From: Ricinus communis
Taxonomy: Eukaryota; Streptophyta; Magnoliopsida; Malpighiales; Euphorbiaceae
Direction of reading: 5' to 3'
DNA length: 64,000 nucleotides
Assembly (NCBI RefSeq): GCF_019578655.1
Contig: NC_063264.1
Location: 16,852,429-16,916,428 of the forward strand
The notes below the pieces were generated by a model. It had not been told where the DNA came from. It ran no database searches and was given only the letters and a program-made list of their open reading frames with translations. Shown here piece after piece: positions 21,428 through 33,378 of this stretch. Position 1 is the stretch's first letter. Each line of letters begins with the position of its first letter. Position numbers and translations under genes: made by a program.

Positions 21428-22453
21428 CGAAATATAGTAGAATGGCAGAATCACACTCTGTCATCAACCAAAAGTTGCAGCATTCAATATCTGAACAGGA
21501 AAATCTACAGAAAGCAATCTAAGAACTAAAGGTTTATGTCAATTCCAGTCGGTTATACATCTTCATGTCTTATAGTTATTCCTTGCTGATGTTAACTTGC
21601 ATGTTTTGGTTTCTAGGCGGATTTGAGGAGTGAACGTGAGAACTCTATGGCTCAGAAGGAGATTGTGGATCTTCAGAAACAGGCATGGATATTAGTGGCC
21701 TTTTTCTTTCATTTTGTTTATTCAATTTTAGTGGCTTATCTTGCTTAATCACTTCCAATTTCCTTGATATGATTTTTGGTTTTCATTATCCTTCAGCCCA
21801 CCCCCTACCGCCCCTTGAGGACACCAGCATGAGACTAATTTTATATAACATTGATGTGTTGACTTGGAAAAATTATTGTGACTAGGAAAAGAAAAAGAAA
21901 TCACCAAAATTGTCGATTTGAAGTATTACATGAAATATATGTGCCCTTATTTATGACACTAATTATAAGTATAGTATTCTTCTTGTTGCTATTAAGCATT
22001 CCTGCTAAATTGCTTTGATTTCTCTAAAAGCCCCATTACTGTTATTAACTGTTCAAAAAAAAAAAAGAAATTATTAACTGCTCATCTTCTTTTCTTTTTT
22101 TTTTTATAAAAAAAGATCTCTCTTTTTTAAATTTTATTATTCTACATATATGCCAGCGTGTGCATTTATTATTCTACAAGCTCTACAACCATCTTAGATG
22201 TTGGTTGTGTGTCATGTGTACATATTTCCTTTTGATAAACTATCGTTATAGTTCATTCTTTATTTTGCCTGCCAGTACCATTCTTTTAATGCTGACTATG
22301 ATTTTGCAGGTCACAGTTCTTCTCAAGGAGTGTCGTGATATACAACTTCGGTGCGGGTCTACTGGGCATGATGATGCTGATGATTGCACAGCAATTATTG
22401 CTGTTGAGATGGATGTGCTGTCTGATGCTGAAAAAGTAATTTCAGGACGCCTT
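21428..22453 (+). pseudogene. NUA: NUA/TPR-like exon cluster, copy 2
   Basis: Same three exons as copy 1: 21428-21531, 21617-21682 and 22310-22453. Here the first acceptor has changed from TATAG to TATAA and the first exon has an in-frame TAA (about 21519-21521), so this copy is clearly dead. The middle exon again precedes a GC donor. The intron sequence is nearly identical to copy 1, marking the two as close relatives. A (CT)n then (TA)n/(TG)n microsatellite lies at about 21091-21150. Confidence 0.8.
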
Positions 22454-22604
22454 GTAAGTTCATGTTCTCAAATTTTAAGCTTGGACATTGAAATTTTACC
22501 TATTTGTTTGTTTTCTGTGCTTAGCTTTTTATCTTTTCCTTTTCTAAGTGGGGAGGATTGGCTGTGCACATAAATTATCCTACAAATTATTCAACAAAGC
22601 CACA

Positions 22605-23321
22605 TTTGATGAGCAGTTTAGCACAAGAATTACCAAATATGAGCAACCGTTGAAGAAACGATACGTCGTACGTAGAGGGCATATGTGCAAAATTCCTTTT
22701 TTAACCTTCCTCCTTTATTATGTTTGCATAAATTAATTAACTTACCAGAAACCAAAACTGCCGTTTTTTTCAAAACTTTGACAAAGGAATCCATTCCACT
22801 GTGACCGTCGATCTGAATATGCAAATCGGTAATAAAAGTAATTCAAATAAAAACGCAAACAAAAAGAAACTAGCCGTTACGGCTCACAAATTCAAATGCA
22901 CAACACTAAGTTGCCCGTTTGTTTTTTCATTAAAGAGGAAGAGAAACAAATCTCTTCTTCTTCGTCCTCGAAAATACCTGCAAAATCAGTAGAAGCCATT
23001 CTCTCTCTTTCAACACTCCTCTCTCTCTCTCTCGAATACTGCATTGTTCTTATCCTGAGATTTCTGTGAGTATTGTTGTTCCTTTCCCTTCTTAGATTTC
23101 CTTGCGATTGAATTATGGTTGGTTGATTTCTTTATTTGAGACGATTGCTTAATCTGGACCTGGTACTGCTTATCGAAATTGTAGATACTTGATTTTTAGT
23201 TTTCCTTTTTTTCTTTTTCTTTCCCTATTCTTTCTCGTGCTGTTTTGTTAAGTTTTCAGCAGCTTAGTTGAATTTTACAGTCATCTAATGAATGTGTACC
23301 TCATCATTTTGTTGGGTGTAG
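22605..23321 (+). other. Promoter/5' leader-like region, copy 2
   Basis: Counterpart of 3474-4288, with the CTCTCT leader at about 23000-23033. About 100 bases of the intron-like part present in copy 1 (around 3950-4055) are missing near 23080. It ends in TGTAG at the kinesin-like ATG. Confidence 0.4.
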
Positions 23322-23820
23322 ATGAAGAGAGAAATTAAAGAACTGAGGCGCCAGAGAGATTTTGCACAATCTCAAGTGGATGAGTTGCAGAAAAAACTTC
23401 AAGAGGACCAACGGCTTCAAGCACATTGGAATCAACACCACGTCCATCGGTAAAGAACTGTCTCTCTCTCCTACGCTGATGCATTATTATGAAAACTTGA
23501 GAACAAGGAGATATAAACCGCTGCGACAGAGCAAGGAAAACTATGTTAAGGCTATTATCATCAACTGCACCTTTTACTCTAATGCATGAAATCCGTAAAC
23601 TCGAACATCTCAGGAGCAACTTGGAGCTCTAGAAGTATTGCAAAAGGAAAGTCATAGTCTAGGTGATCGAGATGCAGCGGAGTCCATTGCCAAGCTGCAA
23701 GGGAAATGCAATCTATTCAAAAAAGATTGTTGATGTTGTTGAGAAGGAAGAAGGGGAGTTAGAGGAGGTGAGATTGATTTGGATATGGAACCAGGTGAGA
23801 ATGTATGGGGGATGTTTTCA
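23322..23820 (+). pseudogene. KIN-7 kinesin coiled-coil fragment, copy 2
   Basis: Nearly identical to copy 1: same MKREIKELRRQRDFAQSQ start, same missing base after GAGGACCAA, and the same TAG before the VLQKESHSLGDRDA segment. A further single-base difference lies in the A-run near 23720. The shared lesion shows copies 1 and 2 derive from one already-broken ancestor. Confidence 0.75.
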
Positions 23821-23900
23821 ATATGAACATTGATGGGTTTTTTATGAAGTTGCTTTGGATAAGTTGTTCTACAAGTGATTTTTGTTTTGGTTTGTTGTAG

Positions 23901-24149
23901 ATCATTTCATGCAGTTTGTACATTGGAGGGCTTGCAGGAAGTTGTTCTGGGAAATAGCATTTCCAATAAAGATGATCTTATTCAATTGTCATTCACTGCT
24001 GTTCGAGTGATTAATTCTGTGAGTTGTGTTCTACTAGGTTTATCCTGATTTTATTTCTTGGCTAATTGCAATGCTGATTATTCTCATTTACAGGTTTTCT
24101 CCTCGATGAACCATATAGTAAGAGAACATAACAGGGACAGCTTTTCAAG
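23901..24149 (+). pseudogene. Two-exon fragment of an unrecognised gene, copy 2
   Basis: Exon A 23901-24018 and exon B 24094-24149, with the same splice signals and frame as copy 1. The intron between them is slightly longer than in copy 1 because it keeps ACTAGGTTTATCC. Family not recognised. Confidence 0.5.
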
Positions 24150-24800
24150 GTGTCAATTTTTGTAATACTTATTCTTTCCTATAGTGAAATTTTTTACGTC
24201 ACCAATGTGGAATAATCCCTTCTGTTACATATTGTAGACTTCTTTCTCTGGTAAATAGGTTCCTTCTCTTTTCACCCCTGAGCATTCTGAAGAGGTATGG
24301 CTAGTGTAATTTCAATCTTAGATCTTGTTGTTTGCTTTGTTACTTGCTATGGTATTACTGTCACTTGGGTTGATCTTCTGTCATTAAGAAGTCTAGAAGT
24401 GGTATATGTTTCCACAGATTGAGATCGTGCTTGCCTCTAGAGATTCTTCTGGTGTTTTTCTGAGTTCTTAGAAGGATAATGATGTGATTGGTAAAAAGTT
24501 CAGGTTACAGAACTGAAGGAGTTTCGAATTTTAAGAATATGCTGATCCAAGTTTCAAATTTTAAGAATAGAGCGGCTTTGCTTCCTTTATTCTACCTCCA
24601 CAAAGATCAGATGAGGTCAAAGTTTTATCTTTCTTTTTATGGTTTTTGCGGTACTTGCCTCTATATCTCTACCAATTGTAGCAGCTATCTATTTCATCTA
24701 GACCATATTTAGACAGCTTCTGCTGGCCTTGGTTTCTCTTTATGTTCTGTAACCTCCTGAACAGTTTCAGGACAAAAGTTGGCTTCTCTTTCTTCATGGG

Positions 24801-25482
24801 TATTTCAGTACTCCAATACTTCAGATAGTACTATAATCAAAATAGGATCAAAATGCGGGTCATGTTTACACTGGTTCCTTTGTTAGACCTCCACAAATAT
24901 CAGTACCCCAATTATTGGGCTGCCTGTCATCCATCACCTACACGGGACCTACACGGGAATCAGTACTTCCTTTACAGTATAATATTTGCAGTTCATTTGG
25001 TTCTCTGTAATATTAGGAAATTCATTTTCATTTTCTTCAGCTGGATATAATCTTGAGGATGAGGAGGGCATTATTGAACCGGAGCCAGAAAACTTTTAGA
25101 GAGCAAAGATATCAGATTAATGAACGCAGTAGGACGCAGTTTTATTTCAGTACTCCAATACTTCAGATAGTACTATAATCAAATAGGATCAAAATGCGGG
25201 TCATGTTTACACTGGTTCCTTTGTTAGACCTCCACAAATATCAGTACCCCAATTATTGGGCTGCCTGTCATCCATCACCTACACGGGACCTACACGGGAA
25301 TCAGTACTTCCTTTACAGTATAATATTTGCAGTTCATTTGGTTCTCTGTAATATTAGGAAATTCATTTTCATTTTCTTCAGCTGGATATAATTGAGGATG
25401 AGGAGGGCATTATTGAACCGGAGCCAGAAAACTTTTAGAGAGCAAAGATATCAGATTAATGAACGCAGTAGGACGCAGTTTT
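24801..25482. repeat. 341-bp tandem duplication in copy 2
   Basis: The stretch from TATTTCAGTACTCCAATACT to GGACGCAGTTT occurs at 24801-25141 and again at 25142-25482. It doubles the first part of the DUF3490-like exon and the intron before it. The two units are almost identical (one A-run and a few bases differ). Copies 1, 3 and 4 have a single unit. The junction shares TTTTATTT with the flank, so short-homology slippage is likely. Confidence 0.9.
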
Positions 25483-25556
25483 ATTTGTTACAGCAGCATT
25501 TGGCAGAAATTGGCAATGCTGATGTTGGAGATGAGCCTGCAATTTCTCTATCCTGA
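25041..25556 (+). pseudogene. KIN-7 C-terminal exon, copy 2 (partly doubled)
   Basis: The DUF3490-like exon starts at 25041 in the first tandem unit and again at 25382 in the second, which runs to TGA at 25554-25556 through HLAEIGNADVGDEPA. Relative to copies 1 and 4 the QQVSWQ part is deleted after EPEP, and the residues before RTQFYL are missing as in copy 1. Confidence 0.65.
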
Positions 25557-27975
25557 ATGTTTTCTTCTCTCTTTTTAGCCTGCGAACTTACACGAACTGA
25601 CACATTACTTGCAGTTGTTAATATCCAATGAATGCTTAAATTAAATATACCCTATCGGGACTCCAAGCTCACTCATATATTGCAGCACTCTCTCGGCAGG
25701 AATGCACGAACTGAGCAGAACCACAGCCTCCTGACCCTTCAAAGGAGAAAGACTTAAAAAGTTCAGCTGGTGAGTTTCAACAGCTTAATTGTTGTCCAGT
25801 CATCTAATGAATGTGCGCATTCCTTATATACATCTCTTTATTTGAGACGAGTCTATCAATTGCTTAATCAAAACAGTAAATTATTATGATAATTAGAAAA
25901 AAAAAAGAGAGGCTCTTTTTTTAAAAAAGATTGTGTGAAAATTGAATAGATGGCAATTAATATAATGATCAAGATATTAAAGTATATTACTTGATTTTTT
26001 AATGGTCACCGAATGAAACACTTTATTTTTGTGTTGGTTTAGCTTTCTATGGTAGTGCAAGTACTAAATTAACAGGTCGTGTTTCCTCCAAAGATAAGTT
26101 TATTTTCTGTTATCTCATATTTCGTAGTTTTATTATGGTTTTATATATTTAATATTATTCTTAATTTGCTTTTAATTTCTCTTTATTCTATAGTATATTT
26201 GTTTATTTGTTTATTTGCACTTTTATTTGCTAATTTTGTTTACTAATCTAATTCTTTTCATAGTGACAGGTTGTAATTACCCAGTTTTGATATCCTAAGC
26301 AGTCTTTTATGGACTTTTAGGATTAATTTAGTTAATTAATTAGTTAATTTCTTATTTGACTTTTTGAGGCTTTTAAGCTATGGTTGTAATTAATTCCCCC
26401 TTAATTGCCCCGATCTCCTTAATCCCTTTCTGGATTTCTCTTTTCTCCTCCCCCCTTTCTATGTATGTTTTATTTTATTGTTTTTAAATTTTCACCACAC
26501 ATGTTTAAAGGACTAAAATCAACTTAGGATTTATGAGCGATCAATCAGCATGCCTAACATAAAATAATTAAGCTTACCAAAGTAAGCTTCTGGCACTTCA
26601 TATCTACACTCACTTTAAAATGCTAATTTACCACTTAAATTTATGTAATAAAATTGGATTCAAATTTATCCACCTTGCATGTGAAAAACAAAAAATCTAA
26701 GTTACCATACCTTCCGTCAGGACTAGTTTTGAGTGCTAATATACCTCCTTCTATAGCACTCTTCTTTGGACTTTTAGGATTAGTTTAGTTAATTAATTAG
26801 TTAATTCTTTATTTGATTGTTTTGGCCGCGGTTGTAATTAATTTTCCTTGATCGCTCCGGTCTCCTTAATCCCTTTCTAGAATCCTCTTTTCTGCTCTCT
26901 CTTTCTATAAATGTTTTATTTTATTGCTTTTAGATTTACACTACACATGTCTAAGAGAATAAAATCAACTTAGGATTTTTTTGATCACCCCCACATGCCC
27001 AACCTAAAATGAACGAAGCTTAATATAAGCTTCCCGCGCCTTGTATATGTATTCACTTTAAAATGCTAAGATTATGAATCCTACACCTAGATAGTATCTA
27101 AAGTACGAAAGTACCTCATTCTTGGACTGGTTTCGGGTACCAATGTACCTTTTTCCAAGTTAGAATCGTTTGTTGACCTCACATATTATATAAGATAAAA
27201 AAGGTTCGTGCTTAAATAAGTAGAAGTGACTAGATTAAGGTAATTTTGTGAGGCTAGCAAACATTCATTTACTCTAGCGGATGCCTAGGCATGTGCCTCA
27301 TGCATTCCTTGCCCTCTCAGCCCATAATCTTTGATTTTAGGGAGGGAGAATTTTAGGCTCTCTGCAAAGGGTATAAAGCTGTCATTCTTACTTTCCAATT
27401 TGTCTCAATGTTTAGGGTGTCGACTCCACTTTCTTGATGATCACATGATCATTGTGGTCCTTTAGTTCTCTTAACCATATGACTTATTTCAAAATAGACC
27501 TAGTACTAAGAACAGTTCCTCGACACAACGATGAGGTCGTAAATCAACTAGGGCCGATCCTAAAAACCTATTGTGCTCACACATTCTTATATATAGTAAA
27601 AGGGAAGAATTTTTTTTAAAAGAACTAAAATACCTTTAGTTAATCTAATTATTTAATTGAATATAATTTATTAATCTTAATTCAATCCTAATTTTATTAT
27701 AATTTCATATGCAATTCTAGTCCTATAAAAAGATTGATGAGTATCATCATATTAATTTAATTAGTGATTCATCCAATTGATGAATTTAATACTACATAAT
27801 TTAATTTCATCTATATAAGAAATTGATAAATTACTTTATCATACTATACCTATGATAAAGTTTATGAGCATTAGTAGGTTTTCAGGCCTAGCCCTAAGTG
27901 ATTCTCGTCCTCATCACGTTGTTAGAGAATTTTTAGGCTCGTTTTGAAATGAGTCATTCGTTTGAGTATTCATTT
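25557..27975. repeat. AT-rich tail block, copy 2
   Basis: Counterpart of 6220-8580 with the same internal duplication (about 26303-26758 and 26759-27175). No gene is seen. Confidence 0.7.
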
Positions 27976-28334
27976 GATAATCAAAAAAGTGGAATCGGCA
28001 CCCAAGATGTCGGGTCAAGTAATAGGTTACGAAAATTAGGTACGAATAAGGAAGGTTTATGAAGTGCTAGCCTCCTTAGTGCATCTGGTTGCTCCATTGG
28101 TTTAGTGGTCATCTTTGCCACTTTATGCGAAATCTCAAAATCAGAGATGGTCTCATTTGATAGTTTCCTTGTGGCTGCCCAGTCCCAAGTACACTTCCAC
28201 TTTAGTGCTCTGTACCCATATTGGCTTACAAATCTCTCGGTCATATCTTTCCAATTGTCTATTAGTTTTTCATTCAATTGCTAGTACCAACAGGCAACAA
28301 TACCGATCAAGTAGATGCTAAAAAGTATTGGACT
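27976..28334 (-). mobile_element. Gypsy gag fragment, downstream part, copy 2
   Basis: Minus-strand frame with NEKLIDNWKDMTERFVSQYG, WAATRKLSNETISDFEISHK and VAKMTTKP, a Retrotrans_gag pattern of Tat/Ogre-like Gypsy elements. This is the best-preserved of the four copies. The upstream part of the same gag is at 31140-31480, separated by the insertion at 28335-31135. Confidence 0.7.
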
Positions 28335-31135
28335 GTCACGACCCCATCTGTGGACCCATGACCGGTACTAGGAAATGAGCAGGCATAAGGCCACCGAATC
28401 TCGTAGTAAGCCTGACACTCACTAACTCAATTAAATCTCATCTCATTTTACTGATGCCACAATTTATCTTAACTGTTAAATCTTACATAATTAATTCGGT
28501 CTGCCAGAAGAATTAGGCGAGACCGAAAACTACAGAAAATTACAACTAATACATCTACTATTTCTACTGCGGAGAATCTAAGATTTTACAAATTAACATA
28601 CTAAATCAAATACACCACCCGATGATGAAGGAGCGACGATTACTAGATAAGAGTCGTTGGAAGACTAACAGTCACGCAAATGAAAAATAGTAAAATTGAG
28701 ACTGTTAGTCTCGAGAGTGAGTTAAAATCATATATCCAAATACAGTTGCATATACTTCAAGAATACATTTATTTAACTTGAAATAAATATTAAGTCATGC
28801 AAAAATAAATGTGTCATGCCATGCTTAAATAAAATAATTTTCACACACAGCGGGATGGAGTACTTCAGTAGAACCCCCTAACCCCAACACTAACATCTCG
28901 ATCAATCTCAATACTGACATCTTGACTAACCTCAACTCTAACATCTCGACTCTCTCATTCCAACAGAACTGGCGCCCAGAGAGTGAAGCTCGATCATGGA
29001 CCTTACTTTCAGTTTGGTCATTTACTTATCACTATCAGTCTTAGCCTTTTGGCTCTCTTTACTCTAATAAGACTGGCGCCCAGAGAGCGATGCTCGACCA
29101 GGGACCTTACCTGGAGTCTGGTCACTTACCAAATAAGTTGACGCCCAGAGAGCAATGTTCGACCCCCTTTACTCCGGTAAACACACTCTACTAAGCCCAG
29201 AGAGCGATGCTCGACCAGGACAAGTTCTAAATTTTCCTTTTAAAATTTACTCATTTACCCTTTTTCCATCACTCTCGGATTTACACCGGTACACTCATCA
29301 AACTAATATGTTCTACTGATAAAGGAAGAATATACATGAATAGTAATTGAAAAGCATAATACATATGAATAATAATTAAATGAATAATTAAACTTACAAT
29401 AAAATAATCACAACAGCTATTCAAAAATTTATGTATGATAACCGATATATGATTTTAACTCACAGTTTTGGCGACCTCCTAGCTCTGCTCCGGTGCCTCG
29501 GTTGGAGCGAGCCGAACAGACGGATTATCTAATCACGGAAAATAATTTATCAATAACGCTGAAACAATTGACCATTAACCCTAGGTCTAGATTCCTATGA
29601 TTGACTGTCTAAGAATCTCGACTCGGGTAGATTCTACTAAAAATTCGGCAGAACCTCCCCTACAATATGGACATTTACCCCCTGTAAAACGGGTCCAGGA
29701 CCTACCAGAAAACACTTCAAATATTCAACAATTTATACAGCGGAAGTCGGGTCCCTAAGACTTATTTTCCCGACTCCGTCACACAGCACAAATCACGACT
29801 ATAGTAGGGGGTCCGAAAAATAAATACTTTGACTCACAATATTTTTTAATACCAAAGAATTCTAAAATCAAGGGCTAGAGAAAAATTACCGAGACGCTTG
29901 ATTGCTCGGTCGACTCGCCTCCAGCTGCCGGAGTCCGATCGACGATCCGAACACACCATCGGACTCGAAACGATGCACTGATGACGATCCCTACTTCTGA
30001 TTTTCTGATCCGACTCCTGATTATCTTGAGAGATTTACAGACGATCTCGGCCGTCGATCTGCAAACGGATTTTGATCGCCACGAAACCGGTGTCATTACG
30101 AAACTTGAGTTGAAGAGAGTCTAGATACGTCCTCCGATCATCCATAGCTCGTCGGAGCTTGCCGGAAAAGCCCGAAAACACCGGCTACCCCGACTTTCTC
30201 TCTCCACCGTGAACTTTCGTCTCCAGCCACCATTGGCATCGCCGCTACCACCAAAGAAAGCTCTCGCCGAGAGGAGTCGATCGCCACCAGAATCAGCCGA
30301 CAATGCCGCCTGAAACAACTGGAAAAGCGTCTGGAAGCCGTTGCCTTCTTCGTGCTCTTCCGCTGCCTCCGGTGCTGCCGCCACGCTCGCCAGGCAAGCC
30401 GCTCCACCAGCCAGCCCCGCGCCCCCGGTGGTCGGCCATCGATGACGTAACGACTCCTTCTTCTTCTTCCTCCAATCTCCTCTCTCTCCCCGATTTCTTT
30501 TTCTCTTTTCTTCTTCTCCATATAAACTTTTAGTCCCTAAAATTTTCTTTCTTACCTTTTGGTCCATCAACTTTTTTAATTACAACAATTTCACCCTGCA
30601 GAATTTCCAATTAACCCCTAAACAATTTGGCCTTCCAATTAAGTCCCTAACTATTTAATTTGGACCAAATTAGAATTATTGAAAATACACAATTATATCC
30701 TTTTCTTTTAAATGTAAAATTACCAAAAAGGCCCTTCTTGCCGACATATTTAATTACAAAAATACCAAACATACAAATTTAAACCCCATATTAATAAAAT
30801 TATACTTTTAATCCTTATTCCAAAATAAATCTCCAATAATTCTTTTATAAAATATCATTTACAATTTCTTTCATGACTCTCAAATATAGAATTTAATTAA
30901 ATATGTTCATTTGGAGGAAAATTTTGAATAACCAAAACATATCATCTATTTTTAAATAATTTACTTAATTAATTTCTTAAAAATTCAACTAATATGATAT
31001 AGAGAATAATTCCTTTATTTATCTAGCATTAAAATTCCACTTAATTCATTACCAAATAAAAAATAAAATAAAATCAATTTGAATAAAAACTCATTTATTA
31101 ATCGTTATTAATATTAATCTACTGCTTGGTCATAT
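28335..31135 (-). mobile_element. Gypsy LTR-like insertion, minus orientation
   Basis: This 2.8 kb segment is absent from the matching place in copies 3 and 4 (near 49585 and 56420). Its left edge TGTCACGACCCC is, on the minus strand, a GGGGTCGTGACA end of the kind seen in Tekay-like Gypsy LTRs. It holds four degenerate CCCAGAGAGCGATGCTCGACC motifs (about 28976, 29070, 29145, 29197), then a GC-rich, TC-rich part (about 29470-30520), then AT-rich DNA. On the minus strand a TTTATATGG box near 30525 precedes the GC-rich leader. I found no internal coding region, so it looks like a solo LTR. The right end and target duplication could not be fixed. Confidence 0.5.
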
Positions 31136-31139
31136 TAGT

Positions 31140-31480
31140 GCAGGTATCGAATTAGTAAGCATTCAAGAAAGCCTAAGGATCATCGAAACCATCGAATTTC
31201 TATAGGTCAAGATCCACTTTGGATGGCTTCCAATTATTGAGCAGCTTTTGCATCTTGACCATTTGTTTAATCATGTCTTTGAGTCGAGGATTTTCCGCTA
31301 AAGGTGCAGAAGAAGACCTGGTATGCTTTAAGCAAAGAAGCGGCATCGTCAGCATCAACAAACTCAAATGCATGAGGTTATGCGAGCTCGGGGTTTAGAA
31401 GCCTTTAAAAAAATCAAAGCATTGATGTTTTCTTTGAAACAGGACAAATCCCACGACGCATAAGTACGATTCGAACCAAC
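31140..31480 (-). mobile_element. Gypsy gag fragment, upstream part, copy 2
   Basis: Matches 49590-49930 and 56430-56770. In those copies the minus strand has SAPLAENPxLKDMINQMDKM and GKPSKVDLLG, leading into the gag domain. Copy 2 is more decayed here. The insertion at 28335-31135 separates it from its downstream half. Confidence 0.5.
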
Positions 31481-31784
31481 ATGAGTTCAACCCACAGTAA
31501 GCAAGAAAAATCAAATTTTCACAAACATATCACAAAAAATCCAAAATGAAAAAGAAAAGAAGAGGAACAAAAGTTTAAAGATGAAAATAATTTGAAAAAA
31601 TCGATCAAATATCAACTTTAGCCCTCAAGTGGTGGCTTTAGTGTCAAAAATTAAATTAAAATGCTTGATTAATAGAGAATAGGTGTTTAATTTACAAATA
31701 ATACTACCAAAAGAGTAGAAAAGATAAAATTATACTTAAATGTTCTCCATTTTAAAATTTCAATTCTTTTATATTAATTTAGAT

Positions 31785-32560
31785 TTGCATTGGAGCTATT
31801 GATGGTACTCGTATTCCTGTGATGGTTACTGGACGTGACATCATTAGTAGCTATCGCAATTGTTATGGAATAACTTCGCAAAATATTTTAGCAGCTTGTA
31901 ATTTTGATTTGGAAGTCATATATGTGCTTAGTGGGTGGGAAGCATCTGCATATGATTTAAAAGTGTTAAATGATGTCTATCAAGGAGTAATGGATTTAAA
32001 GTGCCACAATGTACTTTTAAATACTTATTTCAATTTATTTTCATTTTTTTATATACATTTTTTATTTTCTTATCATTTTTTTATTATATTTATGTTAGGT
32101 AAATTATTTTCTGGTGTATTGTGGATTCCCAAATCGACTTAAGTTTTTAGCTCCTTTTCGAGGTGTTCGCTATCATCTTTCAATTTATTTTCATTTTTTT
32201 ATATACATTTTTTATTTTCTTATCATTTTTTTATTATATTTATGTTAGGTAAATAATTTTCTGGTGTGTTGTGGATTCCCAAATCGACTTAAGTTTTTAG
32301 CTCCTTTTCGAGGTGTTCGCTATCATCTTCAAGATTTCCAAAGTCAAGGTCGTCGTCATCCTGAAAATGCATTTTCATGCTTCTTTGAGAAATACGGTTG
32401 AGAGATTATTTGATATTTTTAAATTACGCTTTACAATTTTTAAAACAATTCCTCCATTTCCATATATAGCAGGCAAGCAGAGCTAGTGTTGGCATGTATT
32501 GCACAACTTTCTTCCACAAAAGTGTCATTCAGATGAATTTCCAGTTAAAGCAAATAGTGA
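31785..32560 (+). pseudogene. PIF/Harbinger transposase fragment, copy 2
   Basis: After an intron-like TTTAG the frame reads CIGAIDGTRIPVMVTGRD, SQNILAACNFDLEVIYVLSG and WEASAYDLKVLND. These are conserved blocks of the DDE_Tnp_4 nuclease of plant PIF/Harbinger transposons, including the first two catalytic Asp positions. Further on, in shifted frames, come GFPNRLKFLAPFRGVRYHL and RNTVERLFDIFKLRF, the C-terminal part. A 150-bp tandem duplication and a later stop break it. The start of the protein is missing. A 76-base piece of the same gene ends copy 4. Confidence 0.85.
32031..32330. repeat. 150-bp tandem duplication inside the Harbinger fragment
   Basis: CAATTTATTTTCATTTTTTT through GGTGTTCGCTATCATCTT occurs at 32031-32180 and again at 32181-32330 with two base differences. 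It spans an AT-rich intron-like part and the GFPNRLKF coding block, so that block is present twice. Confidence 0.9.
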
Positions 32561-32699
32561 AATTTTATTATTTCCAATTATACCAGTTAATCAAGAAGAG
32601 AATTCGAATTGAGGCTTAAAAGCAATATAAAGACATCCATTTTTGTTAATTACTTTAAAACTTTTATTTTATCATAATGATAAAAATTATTTTATTACA

Positions 32700-33170
32700 T
32701 CAAAATAATAGTAGCAGAGTCACTTAGAGCGATCATACTTCTAATGCCACATTGCGATCATACTTCTAATACCACATTCCGAAGCAGTGGATCAACCATA
32801 CAGTAGTTAACTTTAATTCCTGCTTCACTTGATCTTCTTGTAATGTCCTTGGATCGGTGCTTTCCAATGAACACCGGTTGACCCTGTTTAAGGAAGATTA
32901 AAACTCCATTCATTGAATTTATCATGGGCCAAAGAAGAAATCTGATGAATCTCCATGATCCCCCTTTCCATTAACAAAGCAATTTCTGGCATTACCAAAG
33001 TGTCCATAGCATACCAAACTGCATGGGACCATGGACATTCCTTAAAAACATGGAATAATGACTCCTTACCTTACCTTATCCTCATATTTCCCAAACATAT
33101 ACTCTCCAAAGTTTACTCCAAAATCCACCCGACATATTAAAAGAATTTGGATTCACACTTACTGTATCTT
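32700..33170 (-). mobile_element. LINE (non-LTR) 3' fragment
   Basis: The minus strand has GGFWSKLWRVYVWEI and ESLFHVFKECPWSHAVWYAM, resembling the zinc-binding reverse-transcriptase tail (zf-RVT) of plant L1-type LINEs. A weaker RNase H-like start SSEAGIKVN follows. Frames are broken and no poly(A) tail or target duplication is visible. Relationship to LINE tails is inferred from spacing of the W, H, C and W residues. Confidence 0.5.
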
Positions 33171-33237
33171 GTGTTGTTGAGCTCAATGATATTCTGATTT
33201 TACTACTTTAGGTAATGAATGTCCACTCCAAAAACTC

Positions 33238-33378
33238 CACATGTTGTAATGCCCATTTTTTTCTATATTTATTTTATTTATTTATCTATTATTATTGTCC
33301 GTATATATATTATACGTATTAGTAAAACTAGTGGCTTGGTTCATGTTTGTTTAGAAAGTTATTTTGGTTTATTTTAAA
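33238..33378 (+). other. Left flank of the pararetrovirus
   Basis: Begins TGTAATGCCC, which resembles the 5' end of some Gypsy LTRs, and includes a TATATATATTATACG stretch at 33303-33317. The viral frame begins at 33379. No viral leader, primer-binding site or promoter is seen on this side. Confidence 0.35.

Noticed and set aside
24853..25391. Two identical 65-residue frames as a small duplicated gene
   Set aside because: They come from the 341-bp tandem duplication of intron plus partial exon; the peptide is not conserved as a frame in copies 1, 3 or 4.
30121..30570. Long overlapping open frames on both strands in a GC-rich stretch
   Set aside because: Several frames are open at once, as expected of GC-rich DNA with few stops. 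Peptides are low-complexity Arg/Lys/Gly or Pro/Ser with no domain, and the context is an LTR-like leader.
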